The notes beneath the pieces are model-generated. The model was given only the letters and a program-made list of their open reading frames with translations. It ran no database searches and was not told the origin of the DNA. The translations under genes were made by a program, and so were the position numbers. A stretch of DNA of 64,000 nt, from positions 50,812,911-50,876,910 of the forward strand of contig CP136066.1 of assembly GCA_032622095.1 (NCBI GenBank), in the 5' to 3' direction. The stretch comes from Siphonodentalium dalli. Taxonomy: Eukaryota > Mollusca > Scaphopoda > Gadilida > Siphonodentaliidae. Below are positions 1 to 10,288 of the stretch, one piece after another. Within the stretch, counting starts at the first letter, position 1, and each line of letters opens with the position of its first letter.

Positions 1-311
1 GGTGTCCACTTCACAAAATGTAATGAACCATATATGACACTTCAAGCCAACCGTGTATACGCACACGCTGTGTGTTGTTATTGCAAGACTGTGTTGGAAT
101 CTCTTCAGGATTCACGCACTTTGTTTAATTAACTCTGCCATTTAAAATCCACTGATCCCAATCAATCTGGAAGTTATTTCGTAAATGAATAATCACCCTA
201 TTTGGCATTTAATTCTCAGAATCCAGGATGATGCTAAGCGTGACTTTTAACGACGGCCTAATGTGCAATGTGAATTGTTAGATCTCAAAGATATACGATC
301 TCTTATTACAG
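1..311 (+). other. Intron of FAH
   Basis: Non-coding sequence upstream of the penultimate FAH exon. It ends in a splice acceptor (TCTTATTACAG, AG at 310-311). I looked for the preceding FAH exon here and did not see it, so it lies outside the window to the left. Confidence 0.75.
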
Positions 312-429
312 ACGCCAGATTCATTCGGGAGCATGTTGGAACTGTGTTGGAAAGGAACTAAAACAGTAGATCTGGGAAATGAAAACACACGTAAATTTCT
401 GCAGGATGGTGATGAAGTCATTATGACAG
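312..429 (+). CDS. FAH: Fumarylacetoacetase, penultimate coding exon
   Basis: Fumarylacetoacetase hydrolyses fumarylacetoacetate to fumarate and acetoacetate, the last step of tyrosine degradation, in the cytosol. This 118-nt exon begins after TTACAG at 311 in phase 0 and ends at CAG|GTGAGT (429/430) in phase 1. It encodes 39 codons including [21 protein letters not shown] and [11 protein letters not shown]. These match the conserved C-terminal segment of animal FAH (SMLEL-WKGTK, then TRKFL-DGDEVI-TG). The leftover G joins GT of the exon at 1824 to make glycine, so the two exons splice in frame. The donor is followed at once by a tandem array of copies of this exon's own 3' end plus donor. 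Reading on past 429 gives Gly-Glu-Ser-stop, so the first donor must be used to make the normal C-terminus. Family assignment rests on remembered conservation, not a search. Confidence 0.92.
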
Positions 430-880
430 GTGAGTCATGAATATCATCAGGATGGTGATGAAGTCATTATGACAGGTAAGTCGTGATAAAGTCATTATGA
501 CAGGTGAGTCATGAATATCGGCAGGATGGTGATGAAGTCATTATGACAGGCGAGTTGTAAATTTCTGCAGGATGGTGATGAAGTCATTATGACAGGTGAG
601 TCATGAATATTGGCAGGATAGTGATGAAGTCATTATGACAGGAGAGTCGTGAATAGTGATGAAGTCATTATGACAGGTAAGTCGTGATGAAGTCATTATG
701 ACAGGCGAGTTGTAAATTTATGCAGGATGGTGATGAAGTCATTATGACAGGTGAGTCATGAATAGTGATGAAGTCATTATGACAGGTGAGTCACCAATAG
801 TGATGAAGTCATTATGACAGGTGAGTCGTGAATAGTGATGAAGTCATTATGACAGGTGAGTCGTGAATATCAGCAGTTTT
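405..880 (+). repeat. Tandemly multiplied exon-intron junction of FAH
   Basis: Twelve irregularly spaced copies (about 31-48 bp apart) of GATGAAGTCATTATGACAGG plus flanks, the first being the true end of the FAH exon. Several copies also keep TTTCTGCAGGATGGT from farther inside the exon. Nine of the twelve end in a full consensus 5' splice site, CAG|GTGAGT or CAG|GTAAGT. The other three carry GGCGAGT or GGAGAGT and lack the GT. Unit length and junctions vary, as in slippage or unequal exchange. Use of any later donor would add a stop codon. Confidence 0.9.
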
Positions 881-887
881 AAAGGGA

Positions 888-1095
888 CAACAATCTTTTC
901 ATGAATCATGGCGGGAGCTGCGATTGTGCAGCATTAAAGATCCTGTGCCTGTGCATTCTTTTGTATATGCTAGTCTCCCATAGGAATCCTCGCATATATA
1001 AGAGAATGCTCTGGCTTGCAAGGTCAATGTAAATATTGTTAGGCCAATGTATTCTCTGATCATACAAATTTGTTGTGTCTACTGTTACAATGAGA
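888..1095. mobile_element. Degenerate TTAA-type MITE fragment (family B)
   Basis: Contains the family-B signature GCAGCATTAAAGATCCTGTG followed by a decayed hairpin (TATATGC ... GCATATATAAGAGAATGC), as in the intact copy at 50436-50748. Neither terminus is clean. It sits in the last FAH intron. Confidence 0.6.
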
Positions 1096-1360
1096 GCCAT
1101 CAGATATCAAAATGGATTCTACACAGAACGAAACAATCAAATTAGCCTTGACTACATCATTGTTGAGCAGTAAGATAGGGGGTTACCTTTAAAATGTTCA
1201 CGCAAATCACGACTATACCAGGACTTTGGTGTACTGATTAAAAACAAATCTACGGCAATGGTGAGAGTATTGAAATTCTTACCAATTATAATCATTATTC
1301 CAAAATACTGCCCAGCACTAGAGAAGTGGCACATATTAGGGAGAAGATGTCTCCCAAGTC

Positions 1361-1789
1361 CAAGCCTCAATTTAGTGTATCTGACATTTACAGAATGAGG
1401 TCCCCAGAGGGTGAATTGAGTGAAGCTATCCCACACAGCGGGCTAGCATCACCTTATTCTGCTTTGGCTTCACCTGTTATGGGAGACCTAGGATCAGATT
1501 GAAGTTCCCCAGTTGATTTTGGTGATGATCACCCATTTGTCACCTCGATTATGCATTTTATCTTCTACAAATTAGGGGATATAGAAACTGAACAGAATGG
1601 GGCACAAAAGTAACTAAAAACAATATTAATTTGAGACTATAGATACTTCCCAAAAGATGAGGCCTGGGCAGAATGATGTATCCAGAGGGTGAATTTGGTG
1701 TTGCTTTCCCACCGTGTGGGATAGTGTCACTAAATTCACCATCTGGGAACCTCAGTCTGCGAATGACAGACACACTAATTCAAGGCTTG
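1361..1789. mobile_element. hAT-like MITE, family D copy 1 (CAAGCCT termini)
   Basis: Begins CAAGCCTCAATTTAGTGTAT and ends with the inverted form (ACACACTAATTCAAGGCTTG). Long subterminal inverted repeats contain GCAGAATGAGGTCCCCAGAG and its complement. Other copies are at 3692-4013, about 6690-7066, and 9065-9501. It lies in the last FAH intron. No target duplication is clear for this copy. Confidence 0.65.
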
Positions 1790-1823
1790 ATTCAGAATTG
1801 AATCTATAATACTCCCGTTTCAG

Positions 1824-1906
1824 GTCACTGCCAGGGTGAAGGTCACAGAGTTGGATTTGGAACATGCTCCGGGAAAGTTCTACCAGTGTTGTCGTCACAG
1901 TCATAG
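1824..1906 (+). CDS. FAH: Fumarylacetoacetase, terminal coding exon
   Basis: Opens after the acceptor CCCGTTTCAG (AG at 1822-1823) in the phase required by the exon ending at 429, and stops at TAG 1904-1906. It encodes [18 protein letters not shown] then VLPVLSSQS. This matches the end of animal FAH, where the Gly-x-Cys-Gln-Gly, Gly-Phe-Gly and Gly-Lys-Val-Leu-Pro positions are conserved. The last intron is therefore 1394 bp and holds the duplicated-junction array, a MITE fragment and a family-D MITE. No canonical AATAAA was found just downstream, so the 3' end of the mRNA is not placed. I could not judge whether the gene is functional, because the earlier exons are outside the window; the two visible exons are intact and in frame. 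Confidence 0.92.
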
Positions 1907-2048
1907 CATCTATATATCGAAGAAATACTCCGGATTGTTTTATAGAAATGTATAAATTATTAACAGAGTTTGTGATCTCATCTGTATCTGTATCATATTC
2001 TACCATTCCTGTTTACTGCATATGGCAGAACTTTGAGAAATCATAATA
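1907..2048 (+). other. Probable FAH 3' untranslated region
   Basis: AT-rich sequence after the FAH stop. No classical poly(A) signal is visible. It runs into a 203-bp fold-back MITE. Confidence 0.4.
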
Positions 2049-2251
2049 CAGTAATGCCCTAAATAATCGACTCCTTAACCACAGCAGAATTATGGGTAAC
2101 TTTTCACCATATAGTCAGTAATATGGCTTGTTACCATTCATCGGAAAGCTCTCACTGAGAGCTTTCCAATGAATGGCAACAAGCCATATTTCCGACTAAA
2201 TTACCCATAATTCTGCTGTGGTTAATGAGTTGATTATTTAGAGCATTACTG
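2049..2251. mobile_element. Fold-back MITE, pogo/Tc1-like ends, copy 1
   Basis: Near-perfect palindrome with arms of about 100 bp. It begins CAGTAATGCCCTAAATAATC, ends in the complement (GAGCATTACTG), and is flanked by TA on both sides (2047-2048, 2252-2253). The TA target and CAGTA ends with a CGAC motif resemble pogo-group elements of the Tc1/mariner superfamily. That assignment is inference. It has no coding capacity. Confidence 0.8.
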
Positions 2252-2712
2252 TATAAGATTATCATCTGATGTCTTGAAACATGTGTGAGTGTGATAGAAA
2301 TAGTAACATATACTGTACTGCCCTGAGTAAATAACTCATCAAAATGGGGTGCCCCCTCCCAGTTAAATCGCATTTTGGTTAGAATTTGAACGCGGTTTAT
2401 AAATGCATAGGATCATCAATTGGTATGAAACGGTAACTTCCAATACAATTGCAGCTCCAGAAAATTTAAATATGTCATAGAAATGTAATTTGCCGACAGT
2501 CAGCAGTTAGCTAGAGTGTATTGGCAGTCAAGGAATATAACCAGGGTTTCTTTACTGCATTTAATCGAGGTGCCCCACAATCACTGAACCATTAACAGCA
2601 GCGCAGTTATGGTTAACTGCAGTTATAAATGCATAATAAACCCAGTTACTGGATCAATTACTTATGGCATTACAGTATGCATGTGTGCTGAGATATATAC
2701 ATTAGTTTGAAT
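2252..2712. other. Unassigned intergenic sequence
   Basis: No gene or repeat boundary recognised. Confidence 0.4.
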
Positions 2713-3205
2713 TAGAGCCCGGCGAATTGGCAGTTTGCACTCAAACCGAATTGAATCGGCCAAATGATATCGAATCGAATCTTTGAATCGAATCTTACCA
2801 ACCTGATTTTGATTACTAATTCTGACTGTTAAAGTTGTGTTGCATTTACATTTTCCCACATAACATTTGAACTTGAGTTGACGAAACTGACAGTATGAAT
2901 ACATATATTGTATTGTGCTTTGCCCGCAATGATAATCACTATAACTGAGAATCTGGAATGCAGTTGTTACATTGAATATTGGGAGAAATAAAGTGCCAAC
3001 TGGATGGTTTAATTTCATCAACGATTAAGATTTTAACATGATGTGTGCCAATGTCCTCACTTTGACAACAACCGAAAAGAAATAAACACAGTTATTTAGA
3101 AAACTAAAACATTTTTTGTTTTGTGCTGAATCGGCCACTGATATCGAATCATCGGGAGTATATTGAATCGAATCAAATCGAATTTCGAAGCTTTGCCAGG
3201 CTCTA
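2713..3205. mobile_element. Non-autonomous hAT element, 493 bp
   Basis: Termini TAGAGCCCGGCGAATTGGC and TTTGCCAGGCTCTA are imperfect inverted repeats. The flanks carry a perfect 8-bp duplication, GTTTGAAT (2705-2712 and 3206-3213), the hallmark length of hAT insertion. Subterminal regions repeat GAATCGAATC. There is no transposase. Confidence 0.85.
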
Positions 3206-3691
3206 GTTTGAATGTGACAGAACATTATGTATATCTAAATATCAATTGTAACATTATATAATTCTATGCATTTGAGCACATGACAGCTTTAATGGGAAAT
3301 TTGTGTTCTTTGATATAAATCAGTTTTCTAAGTTTGTGTTCCTTATTTTACTGGTATGTGCAATATTTTAATGTTGTTACCAAACGCGTACATCACATAT
3401 TGCATGTGATGTTGTCACCAATCCTAATTCTGCCTTTTACATTATAGCTTGATGTTCAGTCTTTTGAAAAGCAAATTCTGATGGACATTTCCTGTAACTT
3501 TCCTTCATACTCCCATCATTACGAAAGTCAGATGATGTCTAGTAAATGCGTTGCATATGAGAATAACACTGAGCTTAACTTGTCTGATAAAGGCATCATT
3601 TGTGAAAGTCATTACACTTGTAATGATGTGCACGCAATCTGAAAAATCATGCTGATTCGCCCAAGATAGAACACATGGGGCACAATGAGAG
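3206..3691. other. Unassigned intergenic sequence
   Basis: No gene or repeat boundary recognised in this 486-bp stretch. Confidence 0.4.
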
Positions 3692-4013
3692 CAAGCCTGG
3701 ATATGGTGTGTCTCAACTGCTATGGGTGAACTGGGATCAGATAGAAGTGTCCCAGTAGAAGTTGATGATGTTCACCCATTAGTCACCTCAATTATGCAAT
3801 TTACTTCTGCAGATATAGCAACGGAGCAGAATTGTATATAAAAACAATGTTAATGTGAGACTATAGATACTTTCCAGAAGATGAGGCCTGAGCAGAATGA
3901 GGTCCCCAGAGGGTGAATTTGTTGATACTAGCCCGCTGTGCTGGGTAACATCACTTAATTCACCCTCTGGGCACCTCATTCTGCAAATGTCAGACACACT
4001 AAATTCAGGCTCG
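3692..4013. mobile_element. hAT-like MITE, family D copy 2
   Basis: Begins CAAGCCTGGATATGGTGTGT and ends ACACTAAATTCAGGCTCG. It is flanked by a perfect 8-bp duplication, AATGAGAG (3684-3691 and 4014-4021), which places family D with hAT-type elements. It is internally deleted near the left end compared with 9065-9501. Confidence 0.8.
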
Positions 4014-4033
4014 AATGAGAGCTTGCAGAGGGC

Positions 4034-4136
4034 GAACAAACCATGCAATTCACAAATGGAGAACAAACCATGCAATTCACAGATGGAGAACAAACCATGC
4101 GATTCACAAATGGAGAACAAACCATGCAATTCACAG
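4034..4136 (+). repeat. 27-bp minisatellite, about four units
   Basis: GAACAAACCATGCAATTCAC recurs at 4034, 4061, 4088 and 4115, a strict 27-bp period. Because the period is a multiple of three it stays open in several frames, but I see no gene around it. Confidence 0.9.
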
Positions 4137-4410
4137 AAGTCGTGAGAGATGTAGTTTTATTCCTGGCCCAGCCTTCACCATGACCCTACGCATTAATTTG
4201 GATTAACCCTATCTACACTGAATGGATTCTCCCAATCACTTATAAAAGTGTACATCAGAATGGTCAATTAATCACAAAGAGGCGATAAATTAGCAGGTGA
4301 CAGAATGATCATTCAAGTGCAGAAGTATTAATATTCTTTGGTGGGAAATGTTCAGATAATAAGTTCAATGAACAGTCATTTGTTGAACTTATTACTTGAA
4401 CATTTCCTAA

Positions 4411-4792
4411 CCCTTTACCCAACAGAACGGCCCTGTGCCAATGCATTCTCTTATATATGCGAGTCGACCATAGGTCGCCTCGCATATATAAGAGAATGCA
4501 TTGGCTTAACACATTAAAAATTATAAAATTGTTAAAGAATGTAAGAAAAAATGGTAAAAAGTGTTAAAAAAAGATTTTTTTTAGGCCAATGCATTCTCTT
4601 ATATATGCGAGGCGACCTATGGTCGACTCGCATATATAAGAGAATGCATTGGCACAGGGCATAACTGTAACTATCACAATGTGGTCAAGGAGACGGTTCC
4701 AATGATATCCATATTTGTATGGTTCTATTGAGACAGACCGAAGATATTTTAGGCTGTTGAAGCTTTATTTGGCTGGTTTGTTGGGTAAAGGG
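4411..4792. mobile_element. TTAA-target MITE, family A copy 1
   Basis: Termini CCCTTTACCCAACA and TGTTGGGTAAAGGG; right flank TTAA (4793-4796), left flank CTAA (one change). It holds two perfect hairpins built on GCCAATGCATTCTCTTATAT / TATAAGAGAATGCATTGGC in opposite orientation around an A/T-rich spacer. TTAA duplication with CCC...GGG ends is typical of piggyBac-like elements. It is non-coding. Confidence 0.85.
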
Positions 4793-4911
4793 TTAAGGGA
4801 ACTATGCATCAATGAGTATTTTGTTATAGAAATGGTTAAAAGTTCCACACAACTGGCTAATTACTGCCATGAATGCCTGCTATTTGTGGTTGGTTGACAC
4901 TGACGTATATA

Positions 4912-5124
4912 CAGTAATGCTCTAATTAATCGACCTCTTAACCAAAGCAGAATTATGGGTAACTTTTCAGGATTTAGTCGGAAATATGGCTTGTTGCCAT
5001 TCATCGGAAAGCTCTCGGGGAGAGCTTTCCGATGAATGGCAACAAGCCATATTTCCGACTAAATCCTGAAAAGTTACCCATAATTCTGCTTTGGTTAAGA
5101 GGTCGATTAATTAGAGCATTACTG
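4912..5124. mobile_element. Fold-back MITE, pogo/Tc1-like ends, copy 2
   Basis: 213-bp almost perfect palindrome with arms of about 106 bp and a tiny loop near CTCTCGGGGAGAG. It begins CAGTAATGCTCTAATTAATC and is flanked by TA. It is better preserved than the copy at 2049-2251 and should extrude or fold as one long hairpin. Confidence 0.85.
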
Positions 5125-6047
5125 TACGTATTGAAAGTAATGAAATTCCCTGCTAATTGTTTCTGACCATCAAATGCGCAGATGTTCAATAGTCCGGCTT
5201 CGCTCATTGAACGTTCAGATAACCACGATTCAATCATAAGTAGGGAGACTTCTTTTGTGGGTAGTAACCGGTAGTTGGACTGCGCATGCTCATGACAAGA
5301 TGGTGATTATAATAAAATGAATATCAAGCACTGTTTTATTTCAACTGCGAAATCGTGGTATATCCTTTGTTACCTCCACTTGTGACGGAACCGCAGTCGT
5401 GCATACATAAAAATCGTAGATGGAAAGATCGTAGGTTAGTCAATCACGTGGTTAACCATGGCTTACAACATCCTCATATGCGATGACATCGCAATCGTGT
5501 GAACAGACTCCATGATTTTGTCGGGCCCGTTTCTTCTGCTTATGATTGAATCATTGTCATCTGAACGTTCACTCAGACTGGTGTAATGTGTTAGTGCTAA
5601 TGACGATTTCCAGCTATTGCTTTCAATGAACTGTTATTTAAGAGTATTAATTAAATGATGAATCTCAGTTTATTCCTGTGAAGGAAGTGATTTTGCAATT
5701 ATATATATAATCTTTACTTTTTGTAGTTACTCTTCTATATTAGTCAGCTTTATTGTCACTCATAGATCTATATTCTATTGTTTTATTTTATACACATCCT
5801 ATGATTTTCATTCTTCTCTGCTTAAATTATTCTGTCAATTTCAAAGTGAATATGGGACTGAATCATGACATTATCTATAGAAATAGAAAGACTGTAATAA
5901 CTTGATCTGAATTTTTCAAGAAAAATTGTATATGCTAAAATAAACAACAATAAAAGTGGCCTAATTTTGTGCATTACTTTTTTCCACATTACTCTCCTGA
6001 TATAAACACAATTTAGCATTACATCTAATGTTGTTTATATGTCTATA
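5125..6047. other. Unassigned intergenic sequence
   Basis: No gene recognised. A CACGTG E-box lies near 5445 and short open frames look like chance. Confidence 0.35.
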
Positions 6048-6302
6048 CCCTCCCATGACTGGAGCTCCCTGAAATTTTGCTAACACTCTGTGCCAATGCG
6101 TTCTCTTATATATGCGAGTCTTCTTTTGGATACCTCGCATATAAAAGAGTATACATTGGCCATACAATATTTACCTGACCTACTAAGCCTGTGCATTATC
6201 TTATATATGTGAGGCTCCATATGGAAGATTCACATTTATAAGAGAATGCACTGGCTTTATTGTCTTTAATGCTGCACCAGCGCAGCTCCCGTCATGAAAG
6301 GG
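6048..6302. mobile_element. TTAA-target MITE, family B copy
   Basis: Right end GTCATGAAAGGG followed by TTAA (6303-6306); left end decayed (CCCTCCCATGACTGGAG). It contains two hairpins related to the GCCAATGCATTCTC module, and the family-B tail AATGCTGCACCAG. Confidence 0.7.
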
Positions 6303-6665
6303 TTAATACTTGTTGGAACTTGTGATCATCTCTGACTCACCTCACTTCAAACAGTAATAAACCAGTATCGCGTGCGTCAGATTTTTTTTCAAAATTGAAA
6401 GACAGACTGTCGCCTGTCCCACTTTGGTATAGTCCATCTCACCACACTCCACTGCTTCATTAGTTTATTACATGAATAACATGATGCTCCATTGCAGTCT
6501 GGTTTCAGTTACAGTGCTGTTATATTGAAATCCACTTTAGTATTATTATCCAGGTGCTTCTAGATTTAATAAAAACAAATCTAGATTAATAAAATGTTTG
6601 CTGGGTGCACTACTTTTGGCTCATTCAACTTCATTCCTGACTGGGGGTATTATCCGCACCCCAAA

Positions 6666-6683
6666 CCCCCCCCCCCCCCCCCC
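6666..6683. repeat. Poly-C tract, 18 nt
   Basis: Uninterrupted run of C. It is one of many long G/C homopolymers in this AT-rich window. Confidence 0.9.
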
Positions 6684-6689
6684 TCCAAC

Positions 6690-7066
6690 TTTGACAAAAT
6701 GAGGTGAATTTAGTGATTCTCTCCCCAGTGGGCTAGCATCACCAAATTCACCCTCTGGGAACCTCATTCTGCTTAGACCTCATCTTCTGGGAAGTGTCTA
6801 TAGTCTCAAATTAACATTGTTTTTAGTTACGTTTTCCCTTTCTGGGAAGTTTCTATATCCCCTAATTGCATAATCATGGTGACTGATGGTTGAACATCGT
6901 CAACTTCAATGGGGGAACTTCAATCTGACCCTAGGCCTCCTATAGCAGTTGAGGCCTAAGCAGAATAATGTTCTCAGAGAGTGAGTCTGGTGATGATAGC
7001 CCACCATGCGGGATAGCACCACTAAATTCTCCCTCTGGAGACCTCATTCTGCAAATGACACACTAT
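6690..7066. mobile_element. hAT-like MITE, family D copy 3 (fragment)
   Basis: Shares AATGAGGTGAATTTAGTGAT, TTAGACCTCATCTTCTGGGA and CTCATTCTGCAAATGACA with the other D copies. The right end is lost next to a TTAA MITE inserted at 7072. Confidence 0.65.
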
Positions 7067-7071
7067 TTTAA

Positions 7072-7475
7072 CCCTTTACCCAACAAACCGGCCAAAACCG
7101 GCCAAATAAAGCTTCAACAGCCTAAAATATCTTCGGTCTGTCTCAATAGAACCATACAAATATGGATATCATTGGAACCGGCTCCTTGACCACATTGTGA
7201 TAGTTACAGTTATGCCCTGTGCCAATGCATTCTCTTATATATGCGAGTCGACCATAGGTCGCCTCGCATATATAAGAGAATGCATTGGCCTAAAAAAATT
7301 CATTTTTTAACACTTTTTACAATTTTTTCTTATAATATTTTCTACATTCTTTGACAATTTGATCATTTTTAATGTGTTAAGCCAATGCATTCTCTTATAT
7401 ATGCGAGGCGACCTATGGTCGACTCGCATATATAAGAGAATGCATTGGCACAGGGCCCTTCTGTTGGGTAAAGGG
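7072..7475. mobile_element. TTAA-target MITE, family A copy 2
   Basis: CCCTTTACCCAACA ... TGTTGGGTAAAGGG with TTAA on both sides (7068-7071 and 7476-7479). It is inverted relative to copy 1. Two GCCAATGCATTCTC hairpins flank an A/T spacer. Confidence 0.9.
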
Positions 7476-7479
7476 TTAA

Positions 7480-7956
7480 GGCTTATCAACACATCAAGAT
7501 GTGTGAGATTGAATTACATCTAAATGACCCTTTCTTGCTGGAAAATGATCAAACTTTGTGCTATGAAAGCTGCTACCAGGTTTTTCACACTTAATACTGT
7601 TTTAAAAATCTGAAGATCAAAAAATAACAATCCATTTGTTTTGGTTCTGAAATGTACAACTAATTTCGTGTCAGGAACGAAATTTCCAACTTGAAAATGT
7701 TTGCCCAATTTAAATCCCTCCCCCAAGTTCAAGTTTATCACCTTATTTCCTTATCAAAATGTACACAAGATAATGACATAATTCTAATACACTTTAATTA
7801 TCATGTGACGATATTCATCAATACATGATAAAACGCGTAAATCCCCACCTGTTGCCAAGATGCACGGTCAAGCTGGGCTCGGTTAATGAGGTGGGGAATT
7901 TCGTATGGTGATCGATGCAAGATCGAATTCATGATGTTATGCAATTATCTCTTTTT
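7480..7956. other. Unassigned intergenic sequence
   Basis: No gene or repeat recognised. Confidence 0.35.
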
Positions 7957-8480
7957 AGCTCACCTGAGACGAAGTCTCCAGTGGAGCTATAGTCATCACT
8001 CCTCGTCCGTCGTGCCGTCCGTCAACAATTCTTTAAACAACTTCTCCTCTGGAACCATCAGACCGAATGGGTTCATATTTGGTGTGGATGTTCCCTAGGT
8101 GACTCTCATTCAGATTTTGTTCAAATGAGGTCATCAGGTCAATTAGTTGAGAAAGTAGGGCCTCAACTCTTATTCCTTCATAGTAATTCTTAGAACGACT
8201 TCTTTTCCAGAACTATAAGGCTGAATGGGTTCATATTTGGTGTGAATGTTCCCTAGGTGACTCACATTCAGATTTTTTTAAATGAGGTCACCAGGTTGAT
8301 TAGTTGACAAACCAGGGCCATAACTCTATTCCTTCATAGTAATTCTTAGAATGACTTCTCAAGAAACATTGGGCTGATTTAGCTTATATTTGGTACGGAG
8401 GGACCTTGGGTGACTGGGGTTCAGATTTGTTCAAATGGGGTCACTGGGTCAAATAGGGGCAGAGCCAGCGACATAACTCT
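7957..8480 (+). repeat. Dispersed AGCTCACCTGAG repeat, copy 1
   Basis: Starts TTTAGCTCACCTGAGACGAA and runs through GTCCGTCGTGCCGTCCGTC and three diverged internal units containing GAATGGGTTCATATTTGGTG and CAGATTTGTTCAAATG. It matches a class of abundant, poorly classified repeats I know from bivalve genomes. Copies recur at 9692 and 40680. Confidence 0.7.
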
Positions 8481-9064
8481 AAAAACAAAAAATTACATTT
8501 TTGCATTTTGACCTTTAATTTTTTTTAGACACATCACAGCCTCATATTTCTTACCTAGATTTTTCTTAGCACGTTCTTCATCTGTATGGATTTTGGTATT
8601 GTTTATTTAACCCTTTCCACTCTTGTTTTTATATAGAATTCATCCAAGCCAGGATGAATCAAACATTTTTCATCTGATCGACACCAAATTTGGTATATGA
8701 ATTTTTGACACCTATATACAGTTCAAGTTCAAATATGGGTTTGATCCGATATATATTTTAACAGAATTATGGCCCCTTATAATTCACAACTCTTGCTATG
8801 CACTATGAATTTTAAAGAGATAAATGACACCACTGAAGGCTGTATTATTGAATGAGACAATATATCACTATGGACACTTGATACTACTGGCTAGAGACTG
8901 CTTGCTTGCAGACATGTTTACCATCTGTCAAACTGTGATTGATGACTCTTTATTCCAGTTCTCTGTGTAATATTAAGTTAATCCACCTGTTCAAACAGGT
9001 TCGTGGCATTAGTTAAACACCTATTCTACAAGAATAAATAGGAATAGTCCATTGTTCATTTCGT
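8481..9064. other. Unassigned sequence
   Basis: A lone TTAACCCTTTCCACTC at about 8609 resembles a TTAA-MITE left end, but no partner end was found. Nothing else was recognised. Confidence 0.35.
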
Positions 9065-9501
9065 CAAGCCTGGACATAGTGTGTCTGACATTTGCAGAAT
9101 GAGGTCCCCAGAGGGTGAATTTAGTGTTGCTACCCCGTACAGCAGGCTAGCATCACCAAATACACCCTCCAGTGACCTAATTATGCTTAGGCCTCATCTT
9201 CTGGGAAGTATCCTAAGTATCAAATTTTTTTTTAGTTACTTTTTGACTTTTTCCCACCTGTTCAGTTTCAATGTCCCCCTAATTTGCAGAAGATAAAATG
9301 CATAATTGACGTGTTCAATGGGTGTGCATCACCAACTTCAACTGTAGAACTTCAATCTGTTCCTAGGTTTCTATTGGTCGTTGAGCCCTAATCAGACTGA
9401 GGATGAATTCGGTGACGCTAGGCCGCCTTTCCGATTAGTGTCATTAAATTCACCTTTTTGGGACCTTATTCTGCAAATGTCAGACACTAAATTCAGGCTT
9501 G
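9065..9501. mobile_element. hAT-like MITE, family D copy 4
   Basis: Full-length relative of 3692-4013: CAAGCCTGGACATAGTGTGT at the left and ACACTAAATTCAGGCTTG at the right, with about 45 bp of imperfect terminal inverted repeat. No clear target duplication. Confidence 0.7.
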
Positions 9502-9691
9502 GCGGTTTCATATTATTTTCTTAACCACCACTTATCCAGATGAAATCATACTAGGGACATAACTCTTTAAAAAAAAAATGTTGTTAAATTGAAATATTTG
9601 CTCAATTTTTTTTTAAAAGAATGAAAACAATTCAAATTTAAAATGAAAAAAAAAATTCAAATATTTTTTTTCATTTAACCTTTGATTTTTT

Positions 9692-10060
9692 TTTAGCTCA
9701 CCTGAGACTGTCTCCGGTGGAGCTATAGTCATCACTCCTAGTCTGTCCATCCGTCCATATGTCCATCCGTCAACAATTCTTTAAACTTCTTCTCCTCTGG
9801 AACCATAAGACCGAATGGGTTCATATTTGGTGTGGATGTTCCCTAGGTGACTCGTATTCAGATTTGTTCAAATGAGGTCACTGGGTCAAATAGTTGCGAA
9901 GCCAGGGCCATAACTCTTTCCCTCCATAGTAATTCTTATAAACATGTCAAATGGGTTTGTATGAAGGATCCTTGGGGTGACTCGGGTTCAGATTTGTTCA
10001 AATGAGGTCACTGGGTAAAATGTGGGCGGGGCCAGGGACATAACTCCAAACAAAAAATAT
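9692..10060 (+). repeat. Dispersed AGCTCACCTGAG repeat, copy 2
   Basis: Starts TTTAGCTCACCTGAGACTGT, then GTCCATCCGTCCATATGTCC and units with GAATGGGTTCATATTTGGTG. Same family as 7957 and 40680. Confidence 0.7.
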
Positions 10061-10288
10061 ATATTTGACTACATGGTCAATTATATATATTATGGGTGGA
10101 TATTTGTGAAATTTAACACTTATTACAATGGTCCATTTACCAATATGATGCGCTTATTTGTGAACATATTCATAGCGACATGGTTCAATGAGCAGCAAGT
10201 AACCAAACAAGGGGTCAATTTTAATTCTACAGAACATTTAATTCATTGATTTCGGGTAAGGGAATTTGATTTTTTTGAGTTCGTGACT

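Noticed and set aside
405-880. CRISPR-like direct repeat array
   Set aside because: The genome is eukaryotic, the repeats are copies of the FAH exon end and donor, and spacing is irregular without unique spacers.
8609-8640. Left end of another TTAA MITE (TTAACCCTTTCCACTC)
   Set aside because: No matching right end was found downstream, so the element could not be supported.
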